This document shows, piece after piece, positions 21,826 through 31,103 of a stretch of 50,976 nt of DNA. A program made the position numbers and the translations under genes. Source of the stretch: Gnetum montanum (lineage: Eukaryota > Streptophyta > Gnetopsida > Gnetales > Gnetaceae). Location: assembly GCA_015680685.1 (NCBI GenBank), contig MNCI01035775.1, positions 7,039 to 58,014 on the forward strand, in the 5' to 3' direction. Numbering within the stretch: the first letter of the stretch is position 1; every line of letters begins with the position of its first letter. The notes beneath the pieces were generated by a model. That model was not told the origin of the DNA. It did no database searches and saw only the letters and a program-made list of their open reading frames with translations.

Positions 21826-23656
21826 TGTGGTGTTCAAAAACGTTGGTGGCTAGAACACTGAGAGGTCCATAGGTGTATAGCCTAACCCCGAATCCATGTG
21901 AGGGTTGTGCTAGAGAAATGGAAATGAGATGCCTTGAATGGTCTGGTCGATCAGATAGGGACTTATGTGGTGTTAAAATGACTGTGTGAGAGAAGGGTTT
22001 ATACTACGTTACACATAGGCATTGGGCTTGGCTAAGCTAGAGCATAGCGGAGTGTCCTAGCCTAAGAACAGTAATGTAAACGTACAAATACATAAGAAAA
22101 AGTAAGAAATTATAAGTGTTATGCTAAATATCAAACAGAAACTCTTGAGGAATGCAATAGAATTTGAGAATAGAAGTGCCCCACCCCAAAAGGGTGAGCA
22201 TAGCTAATTTCAAAAGAATCTCAAAAGGTACATAGTGTACAACAGGTGTAGTGGGAGTGTAGTCATAGTCTCGATAGTGTTGGGCCATGAAGTTTGGTGC
22301 TCGTTGTGATGAACCGTGCCTACCGGGTTGGTTGCCATAGTGTACTATGTGGTGTTTTGCAGGGTTGGAATGAGGTTGCAGTGGGCCGTGATGTGCAACT
22401 ATGCCTCTCTATTGGTGTGGTGTGCTCTAGGTCTCATTCACCCATAGAGCTAAGTGCCAAGATGCCAAGATGCCAAATGCCAAATGAAAGTGCAAACTAC
22501 CCAACCGATGAAAAATGAAAGCCAACCCCCTAAAACATTAGGGTGCAAGGGTATTTATAGGGCTAGGGTTATCCCAAAATGTGGATTGGGTGCCATGTGG
22601 CAGTGTGGTAGGTAGGACCACAAGAAGAATTTAGAAAACTTTCTAAGTCTAGAGGTGACCAAAAAAAGTTCAAAAATTTTTCTAACTCTGGCCGCTAGGC
22701 CCATCCCATGTTATGTGCGGGACACAGAATGTTGACTACTACACTTGTCCCATGTTACATGCAAAACATAGGATGCTAGCTACTATGCTCATTCCATGTT
22801 ACATGTAGGACACGAGACATTGGCTGCTACACTCATCTTATTTTATGTGTGGGACATGGGATGCTGGCTGCTATGCTCGTCCCATGTTACGTGCAGGACA
22901 TGGGATGCCCCCTGCTACACTCATTCCATGTTATGTGTGGGACATGGGATGCCCCCTACTACGCTTGTTATGATCACTACTCTTTAGAGCGTAGGTACAA
23001 TTTGGAGCAAATAGGAAGTGTAGGAAAAATGCAAATTGTAGATCTTTGTTGCCGAAGAAATGTCAAAGTTGAGACAAAATTTGATGCCAAGTTCTAAGGG
23101 CTTCTAGAGATTGTCGAAGGCTTTCCTCTAGTGTCAAGCTAACTACACTCTAAAGTGTAACACAAAACTTAGTAAAAAGTTGAAAATTTTGATGTTTCGC
23201 ATTGGTTACACTAGCTACGCTGGGGAGCGTAGTAGGGACACTTAACCAAATTTTGATGAAATCTACAGTCTTCTTTCATGACACGCTAGTTATGCTCTAG
23301 AGCATAGTAGGATAGGTAGCCTTAAAATTTTGGAAATGTGCCAAATGTGTCTTCTTTGTCAAGCTAGCTTGACAGATCCTTATCCAACACTTAGGCAAAA
23401 CTTGACACTTGAACATGTGTCTTGCTGGCTATGCTCTAGAGCGTAGCACCAACACTTAGAAATTTTTTTTCAAGTTTTGACACTTAGAAAAATTTGTAGA
23501 AAGTGCCATCATTTTGACACAGAAAATTTTTTCAAATATAGCAGTTAGAGCTAATTATAGTCAACACTTAAAAAAATTTGGGCAAAGTGCCACCATTTTG
23601 ACACTTAGCCAGATTTGCAGTTGAGATGTTATGACCTAAAATTTTGTGGTGTTTCA
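21826..23656 (-). repeat. 3' LTR of the Gag-PR element
   Basis: Pairs with 29276-31098. It holds a minisatellite of about 44 bp (22690-22975) and several palindromes with CTAYGCT..AGCRTAG arms (22977-23000, 23205-23236, 23285-23311, 23425-23451), one of them a perfect 16-bp palindrome TATGCTCTAGAGCATA at 23291-23306. The open frames at 22294-23097 follow the minisatellite and are not genes. Confidence 0.92.
22690..22975 (-). repeat. ~44-bp hairpin minisatellite (six units)
   Basis: CCATGTTAYRTG recurs at about 22706, 22750, 22794, 22838, 22881 and 22926. Many units have the form CCCATG...CATGGG (for example CCCATGTTACGTGC followed by AGGACATGGG), so each could fold as a short stem. The other LTR has about eight units at 30145-30465. 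Confidence 0.85.
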
Positions 23657-23680
23657 ATGGCTCCTCTTTGTTGATGTTTG
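23657..23680 (-). promoter_or_regulatory. polypurine tract of the Gag-PR element
   Basis: On the minus strand CATCAACAAAGAGGAGCCA leads directly into the LTR start TGAAACACC. The AAAGAGGAG core is the likely plus-strand primer, and the same sequence precedes the Tat 3' LTR at 18412. Confidence 0.75.
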
Positions 23681-25600
23681 GAGGAGTGGCCCAAGAGATG
23701 TTGATAGAGAATTGCAAAACACCATAGTAGATGTGGCACAAACATTGCTTGTCAGTACCTGATTAGGTGATTCTTCACCATGCTCAAGAGTGCTAAGGGA
23801 ATAAGGGTATGCTGAGAGATAAGGGGTATAGGCAATGCTAGGGAGATAAAATTTAAATAGTGGAAATGAAATGCAAATAGTGGATCATGATGTAAGAGGA
23901 AAATTTAGCACAACTAATAATGACCATGACATAAAGTGGCTTGCCCCTTAAACATTAACCTCTCATCAAAGTCCTTATGAGAGAGTCAAAGTCAATCCAA
24001 GGTTGGGCTAATTATGAAGTTGCAGCATTGTTAATTTGCTTGGGGATGTGCTTTTTCCCATTCTCTTTCTTTTTCATTCATTTTTTTATTTTTTATTTTT
24101 TATTTTTTGCTTTGCTGTGAGGAAAACCTCTATTGGGTTCAGCTTATTGCTAAATACTAGCTGCAAGGAGGCCATCGAGTGGATGGGATTTTCTTTGATG
24201 CAACCACATTGCATCTATGGGATAGGTGTTTCCTCCTAGGGATGAGTTGTGTTACATCTGCTTGGGATTTAACTAACTAATAGAGGCTCCCCATGGGATG
24301 AGTTATGTTATGTCCACCATGGGTTCTACGGTTGACGTGAAGAGGATGCCATATGCATCATAGTACGTATGTGTTAGAGGGATGTGCAATTATGAGTATG
24401 CAGGGGATGAGAGGATATTGGGATGAAGGAGTGGATATGCATAGGCTATAACAGGGTAAGGGGGATGTGCACTCTTGAGTGGCTTAACTAGTCCAATCAT
24501 GCACATCAAAGCAATGTGATGACTTGCTGCTGTGATGAGATGCATCTTTGCACGACCACCTCCAAGGCTTCATCCTATAAACACAACTTCGAGAAGATAA
24601 GAAAACCATAAAATGTGAAATGCAAGTGCAAATGCCACATGTGAAGATGCTGCAAGTGATGGATGCAAAGATGCTACAAATGCATCAGATGCTACGCCAG
24701 TTACAAGTGCTTAAGAAGCTAGTGAAAGTGCCAGAGCGATGATGCTACGAGTGCTCCAAGGGTTTCACCAATGGTAGGTACTTCAATAGATCAACAACAT
24801 GCCAGTTTAAAGTCCTGGTAGACCATGAACCCAGTTTAAGGTCCTGCTAGACTGTGATGTGCTAGTTTATAGTCCTAGCAGATTGCTAGATGCCAGTTTA
24901 ATGTTGTAGTGGATGGTAGAAGTTATGCTAGTTTAACATCATGACCCAAGGATGATCTATGCTAGTTTATAGTCATAGTGGATTATCTATGTCAATTTAT
25001 AGTTATAGCAGACTAGTGCTTACCTTGCTTGTGTGAGGTGCAATGCTACATGCATAGTCATGCTATGTGCCTACAAGATCCTACAAAAATCAACTAGAAA
25101 AACAACATCAAGCAGCACCTATTGTAAATAGAGTTAAAATGTATGAATGAAAGGAAAGCAATGCAAAAAGCGATAATTTTAGGCTATTCCAGGCCATGGG
25201 CTAGTTTAAGCCCTTTTTGGGCCATGTGCTTTTTTAGTTTTATATTTTTTTATTTTTATGTGTTTTTGATGTTTTTCAAATGCAATGCATAAGCTAAGTG
25301 GATGGATGTGTAAAAAAAGTAGAAATGTGTAAACAAAGGAAAGAAATATGCAAGCTAGGCAAGTAGGTGAAATGTAAATGCATGAAAAATGCAACATAAG
25401 CAAAAACCAAAAATGCGTGGCCTATGGAGGCAAGGGGTAAGCAGGTTCTTAGTGCATTTTTGGCTAAGGGAAAGTTTTGATCACATAGTTTCTTCCTAAC
25501 TAGGCATGGATTAGGAGGCTTAGGATCCTCTAGAAGGCTATTGGCTTCAACCACTCATTTGAGTGTGTTAGCATTAGGTGTTGTGTTGGTTGTCATAAGT
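23681..25600 (-). other. 3' noncoding region of the Gag-PR element
   Basis: This would hold polymerase and integrase in an autonomous element but reads as noncoding. It contains a T-rich run (24065-24115), the seven-unit GCYAGTTTA array (annotated separately) and a short hairpin GGGCTAGTTTAAGCCC at 25199. The minus-strand open frame 25294-25554 begins with a plausible continuation after the protease region but has no catalytic motif. Confidence 0.65.
24800..25019 (+). repeat. GCYAGTTTA stem-loop array (seven units)
   Basis: Units of 30-35 bp start TGCYAGTTTA at about 24800, 24830, 24860, 24891, 24926, 24960 and 24990. The best unit, TGCTAGTTTATAGTCCTAGCA without its last base, has a six-base perfect stem (TGCTAG/CTAGCA) around a nine-base loop. 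The same unit occurs singly at 26726 and twice at 28169 and 28197, inside the Gag frame. Confidence 0.8.
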
Positions 25601-25629
25601 GCATCACTAGGAAACTCCACCTTCGATAC

Positions 25630-26010
25630 TTATGCCATGTCTATGTTATGGATAGATAGAGAGGAGGTGTTATCATCATGGATGATAACTTGACCACCTT
25701 CATATGGAAGGTGGATTTCTTGGTGGATGGGAGAGGAGATTGCCCATAGTTGAGCTAGCCAAGGCCTACCTAGGATCAAGTTGAAGCCTAGCATCTCCTC
25801 TATGATAGTGAAATCTACATTGGTGGGGAATTGCTCTCCTTCCACAAAGGCTAATTTGATTGTACCCCTACTAGTGATACATGATCTGTTGAAGGATTTT
25901 AGACATGCAGTTTTGGTTGCCTAATTTCATCTACCAAGGCTAGCTTGTTGATGACGGAATACAGGACTACATTTGTTGCTACACCATCATCAACATGTAC
26001 TCTATGGACC
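25630..26010 (-). pseudogene. retropepsin-like protease (decayed)
   Basis: The aspartic protease cuts the Gag polyprotein. On the minus strand the active-site region reads VHVDDGVATNVVLYSVINKL near 25950, where the usual D-S/G-G is D-D-G. After a frameshift near 25900 the domain continues with FVEGEQFPTNVDFTII and the characteristic LILGRPWLAQLWAISSPIHQ block at about 25750. The LLGRPW..HQ block is typical of protease-like domains in plant Tat elements. The DDG substitution and frameshift make it inactive. Confidence 0.8.
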
Positions 26011-26015
26011 ATGCA

Positions 26016-28580
26016 CTACCCAACATGTATGCTAATGGATAGTGGAGCTATAGTAACCTCCCCTTTTTTGGGTTTGACCTTGACTACATCATCACAAAAT
26101 GCTAGGGATATTGAACCTAATTCTTGTGGTGTAGGAGGCAACATTACTACACAAATGGACGTCTCATCTGTAGGGATGTTCTCTGTAATAGGAATAGAGG
26201 CCAACATTTGGGCCAATGCTTGGCAATGAATAGATGAGGTCATGACTAGGTCATACAAGGTCAATGTTGTATTCTTTTGCTTGAGTGTTTGTTTCACTTG
26301 GGTTAGTACAACTACGAAGTCCTTGTCATCAATTTTTGTGTTGACCTTGACTTCCTCCATGTGGCTTGATAGACGAATCTCTTGCAGAGGGGACTTGGGC
26401 TGGGGTTGCTTAGCTTGCTTGGGGGCAAGGACCCTAGTGTTTAGTTGTTGCGTACTATTTATGACCTTTGCTTAGGCCATGGGGGTTGCAAGATGCTCAT
26501 TTGTCCTCTTGCATTGCCCTTTGGTAGGCCTACCTAGGTTGCTAGTGGGGTCAGCCCTTGGAGGAGAGACTAAGGCATTGCCCAGTATTGGGCTTCAGGT
26601 AGGTGAGGGATCATCATGTTGTGGCACCCTTATGAAAAATGGTGGTTTAGGAGCTGTTGCAGGGCCAACTCATTATGGCATCTTAATAACAAAAGGTTGC
26701 TTAGTGGTTGTTGTTGCTACATCATGCTAGTTTAATGTCTTAGCGGATGATTGTTGTGGGACCTTGATCACAAAGGGTGTTGTGGGTGCCTGAGGTGGCA
26801 CTTTGATAATAAAGAGAGGCCTCTTACTTGTGGAGGCCAAGGGGATCCTTGCCTTGTTAGGAGGCACATGGATCATAAAAGGTTATTGCACAAGTTTGGA
26901 CTTGCCACCTATGTTGATGGAGTTTATGACATAGGGGGTGTTGTTTGCGTTGGATTGGTTTACTATGTCAAGTACCAATTGGATCCATTCTATAATTCTT
27001 TATAGGTCATCCTGAAAAGCACAATAGTTATCTATACTGTAACTAGCCATCTAGTGGTAATGACAATATTGGTCCAATTGGAAATGTTGTGCGACCGGGA
27101 GCTTGTTTGGTACTACTGATGTGGGGTTCCTTAGTAGTTCACAGTACCTATCATGTTTTTGGTAGGAAATCTTCGATATGTGTTTGTGTTGGATTTTCCT
27201 AGCTCTTAGAAGTTTCTCCAACAATTCAAAAGATTCCATTGGTATCAATGTATACTTTGAGTGATCCTTGCACTCAAAGTTGGGCCTTGGGGTAGCCCCT
27301 ATCGATGTAGGCAAGTTGGTGCCAGAGTTGGAGGCTTTGTGAGTTCGGGCCTTGGGCTACTTAGTCGGTAGGCCCCAATTGGTTACTTTTGTGCTTGTGG
27401 CCATTATTGTCACTATTGTGTTTTGCTTGTGCACATGTTGGTTTCTATAGGCCATGTAGGTTGGGTCATTGCTAGCTTACACTGCCTCCTCTATGCCCTT
27501 CATTTTGGCAAAGGCTTGGTTGAGGGACTTTGGGGCTAGGTAATATAATTTGGACTTAATGAAGTCATTCACTACACCCTTGAAGATGTCCAGTAGATGT
27601 GTTTCTATTAGGGGTTCATGCATTTCACTCAATGCAACATTCTAGCATTGGAGGAATTTTGGCATAGGCTCTAGGGGTCCCTGCTTGACCTGGTTAAGGT
27701 TTACTTTATGCTTTAGGTTGTACTTGAACTAGCTTATGAGATCCTCTAAAGAAGAGATTGAGGCCTTGGGTAGCATGTGATAATAGTCTAAGGCCTTACC
27801 AGTGAGTGACATAGGAAACACATGCATGATGACATGTGGCCAGGCTTGAAGGAGTAGGCACTTGAATCAAAATATGATCAAGTGTTCATTGAGATTTCCT
27901 TCATCATTGTATTTGGTGAGTTGAGGTAGCTGGACCCCAGTTGGAAGAGTTAAAGGTGGTACCATAGGACTTATGGGATCGTCCTAGTAGAAGTCCACTA
28001 CCTTGATAGTGTTAGAGGAGGTAGCCTTAAGTTGGTTGATCTCCTCTGTCAATCTTTGGATCAACTAGAATGCCTGATCCAAGCTTGGGGATGTGCTAGC
28101 TGGTTGCATTGGCTAGGCTTGTGTTGGGCATATGATGTAGGGTTGGATTGTTGGTTGTGGAATTTGCCAGTTTAACATCATAGCATATGAGCATTGCCAA
28201 TTTAACATCATAGCAAATGGATTTAGTGGATGTGTTAGTTGAGGGATGGGTGTGGTGATTGAGGTGGGCCACACACGAGTGGGTTGGATGGATGCCTTGG
28301 GCACCTATGAGACAAGCAAGATGTAGGATGCCTAAGTTATCTAGGGCTAGGAGGTGGCCCCTACATGAGCATAGGGTTGGAAAAATGTAGTGGTTGCTTG
28401 CAAGGAAGGCCAAATTGGCATGGTCACCATCTCGAAGAGGACGGGTGAACCAAATCGAGGAGGGGATATACTAGGGAGTGGTTGTTGGAAGATGGCGTAG
28501 AGGGGGCTCTCACATTCAAATCAGACCTCAAACTCATATTCTTCCTCCTGTGAGGCTTCCTCATAGGTTGTTCCTGCATT
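26016..28580 (-). pseudogene. gag: Gag polyprotein of the Gag-PR element
   Basis: A single minus-strand frame can be followed for about 850 codons, interrupted by about 16 in-frame stops and no clear frameshift. The N-terminal part is proline-rich, followed by a short helix (LIQRLTEEINQLKA, about 28050). The retrotransposon Gag core is at about 27920-27560: PQLTKYNDEGNLNEHL, WPHVIMHVFPMSLTGKALDYY and LPKASISSLEDLI, the usual W..FP..L.G.A..Y order. No zinc knuckle is seen. The C-terminal half has five copies of a PFVIKVP-like peptide (about 26890-26610), then runs into the protease. The first base is uncertain because upstream stops hide the start. Confidence 0.85.
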
Positions 28581-29252
28581 GTGCTTGTTTACATGGATGA
28601 GTTGGGACAATAGCTGGTGGTAGGATTCCATGAGTGGAATTATGTTGAACAAGGAGGGATTGTACTACCATTTGCCCCAATGGACTTATTCATAATTTTT
28701 TTTTACCTCTAGGTTGAGGTGATCCACTAGTAATCCTACTTGGATTTTGGCACAAACAAAATTGTATTATTTGTGGCTTAGTGTGCCATGCTTTGGGTGG
28801 ATCATGGTGTCAAATGTGTTAGACATTGACGTGGAAGGTTGATCTAGATTCATGTTCATAGGTTAGGTTATGAGAGTTTTTGTTTGCAAAAAAAATAGCT
28901 AACTCTAAAAATTGCAAAAAAATGACGAAGTCTGCCAGTAGTAGAAAAATGGCTAAGTATAATAATGTAGAAAAATCGCTAAGTGTAAAAATGCAAAAAA
29001 ATGGCTAAGTATGAAAACTGTAAAAAATTGACTAAGTGTAAAAGTATTGAAAATTTGGTTAAGTATGAAAAGAAAAAATGCTAAGTATGAAGGTTGCTGA
29101 AAATGGCTATCTTTGATGCTACACTCACTACGCTAGAGCTTTCCATGCTCACTATGCTAGAGCTTACTACACTCTGAGAACTTGTTACACTCTCCAGAGC
29201 ATCCAAAGTTTTGGTTAAGTGCCAATTAAAAAATGTAGAAGGAAATGGTGAG
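28581..29252 (-). other. 5' leader of the Gag-PR element
   Basis: This lies between primer site and Gag on the minus strand. It includes a run of short repeats around 28900-29095 (AAAATGGCTAAGTATG-like words every 25-35 bases) and several CTAC.CT/GCTAGAGC motifs at 29118-29205, echoing the palindromes in the LTRs. No coding sequence was recognised. Confidence 0.55.
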
Positions 29253-29270
29253 GTCCTTCTTCTAGTGCCA
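29253..29270 (-). promoter_or_regulatory. primer binding site of the Gag-PR element
   Basis: On the minus strand TGGCACTAGAAGAAGGAC lies five bases after the 5' LTR end at 29276. The TGG start fits the complement of a tRNA CCA end. I cannot name the tRNA with confidence. Confidence 0.55.
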
Positions 29271-29275
29271 AAAAC

Positions 29276-31098
29276 TATGGTATCTAAAAACGTTAGTGGT
29301 TGGAACATCGAGAGGTCTACAGGTGTACAGCCTAACCCCAAATTCGTGTGAGGGTTATGCTGGAGAAATAGAAATGAGGTGCCTTGAACAGTCTAGTTGA
29401 TCAGATAAGGACTTATGTGGTGTTAAAATGACCATGTGTGAGAAGGGTTTATACTAAGTTGCACATGAGCATTAGATCTAGCTAAGTTAGAGCATAACAG
29501 AGTGTTCTAGCCTGAGAACAGTGATGTAAATGTGCAAATATGTAACAAAAAGCGAGAAAATATAAGTGTTACACTAAATATGAAAGAGAAATTCTTGAGG
29601 AATGCAATAGAATTTGAGAATAGAAGTGCACCACCCCAAAAGGATGAATGTAGTTAATTCGAAAAGAGTCTCAAAAGGTACATAGTATACAATAGGTGTA
29701 GTGGGAGCACAGTTACAGTCTCAATAGTATCGAGCCATGAAGTTTGATGCTCACTATGATAAACTATGCTTGCTGGGTTGGTCACCATGGTGTACTGTGT
29801 AGTGTTATGTAGGGCTACAATAGGGGTGCAGTGGGCTATGATGTGCAACTCTGCCTCTCTGTTGATGTGGTGTGCTTTGGGTCTCATTCATCCACATAGC
29901 TAAGTGCTAAGATGCCAAAATTCCAAATGCCAAATGAAAGTGCAGACTACCCAACAAATGAAGAATGGAAGCCAACCCCCTAAAACATTAGGGCATAAGG
30001 GTATTTATAGGGCTAGGGTTAGCCCAAAATGTAGATTCGGTGCTAAATGGTCATGTGGTAGGCAAGACCAGAAGAAAAATTTAGAAAACTTTCTAAGTCT
30101 AGAGGTGACCAGAAAAAGTTCAAAAATTTTTCTAACTCTAGCTGCTACACTTATTTTGTGTTACGTGTAGGACACGAGACATCAACTACTATGCTTGTCT
30201 CATGTTATGTGTAGGAAACATGATGCTGGCTGCTATGTTTCTTCCATGTTACATGCAGGACACAAGACGCTGGTTGCTACACTTATCTCGTGTTACATGT
30301 AGGACATTGAACATTGGCTGCTATGCTCATCCCATGTTACATGCAAGACATGGGACACTGGCTACTATGCTCATCCCATGTTATGTGCAAGAAACAGTAT
30401 GCCCTCTACTACACTTATCCCATGTTATGTGTGAGACACGGGATGCCCCCTACTATGCTCGTCATGCTTGCTACTCTCTAGAGTGTAGGTACAATTTGGG
30501 GCAAATAGGGAGTGTAGGTGAAATGTAAATTGCATATCTTTGTTGTTGAAGGAACGTTGAAGTTGAGATAAAGGCTAATGCCAAGTTCTAAAGGCTTCTA
30601 GAGACTATCTGAGGCTTTCCTCTAGTGTCAAGCTAGCTATTCTTTAGAGTGTAACACAACACTAGGGAGCATAGCAAGGACACAAGCAAATTTTGATGAA
30701 ATCTACAATCTTCCTTCATGGCATGCTGGCTATGCTTTGGGGTGTAGTAGGATAGGTAGCCTACAAGCTGTGAAATGTGCCAAATGTGTCTTCTATGTCA
30801 AGCTAGCTTGACAGATCCTTGTCCAACACTTAGGCAAAACTAGGCACATGAACCTATGTCACGTTGGCTACACTCCAAAGCATAGCACCAACACTTAGAA
30901 AAAATTTACCAAGTTTTGACATTTAGACAAATTTGTAAAAAGTGCCATCGTTCTGACACTTAAAATTTTTTTTGCAAATTTGGCAATTGGAGTTGACTAT
31001 ACTTAACACTTAGAAAAATTTGGGCAAAGTGCCACCATTTTGACACTTAGCCAAATTTGCAATCGAGATGCCAAGACTTGAAATTTTGTGGTGTTTCA
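29276..31098 (-). repeat. 5' LTR of the Gag-PR element
   Basis: Partner of 21826-23656. It ends (plus strand) in GTGTTTCA at 31098 followed by AGACT. The hairpin minisatellite has about eight units here against six in the other LTR, so a slippage or exchange event happened after insertion or in the parent. Palindromes with CTAYGCT..AGCRTAG-like arms are at 30469-30490, 30637-30658, 30727-30753 and 30865-30890. The open frame 30202-30528 is minisatellite-derived. Confidence 0.92.
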
Positions 31099-31103
31099 AG
31101 ACT
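31099..31103. other. target site duplication AGACT (right)
   Basis: Exact copy of 21821-21825. Confidence 0.9.

Larger units (their letters stand above)
21826..31098 (-). mobile_element. complete non-autonomous gypsy element, Gag-protease only
   Basis: Long direct repeats 21826-23656 and 29276-31098 with TG..CA-type ends are flanked by exact AGACT. Primer site and polypurine tract place it on the minus strand, 5' end at 31098. One reading frame runs from about 28580 to about 25880 with Gag and then a retropepsin-like domain. No reverse transcriptase, RNase H or integrase was found in the remaining 1.9 kb before the polypurine tract. It matches the plan of non-autonomous elements that keep Gag only (TR-GAG type), here with a protease. 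Its 3' end resembles the Tat element at 8611-19855. Confidence 0.92.

Noticed and set aside
22294-23097. Open frames with repeated Cys/Trp-rich peptide
   Set aside because: They are translations of the 44-bp LTR minisatellite; the same happens at 30202-30528 in the other LTR.
25945-27005. Plus-strand open frames in the Gag-PR element
   Set aside because: They are shadows of the minus-strand Gag-protease frame.
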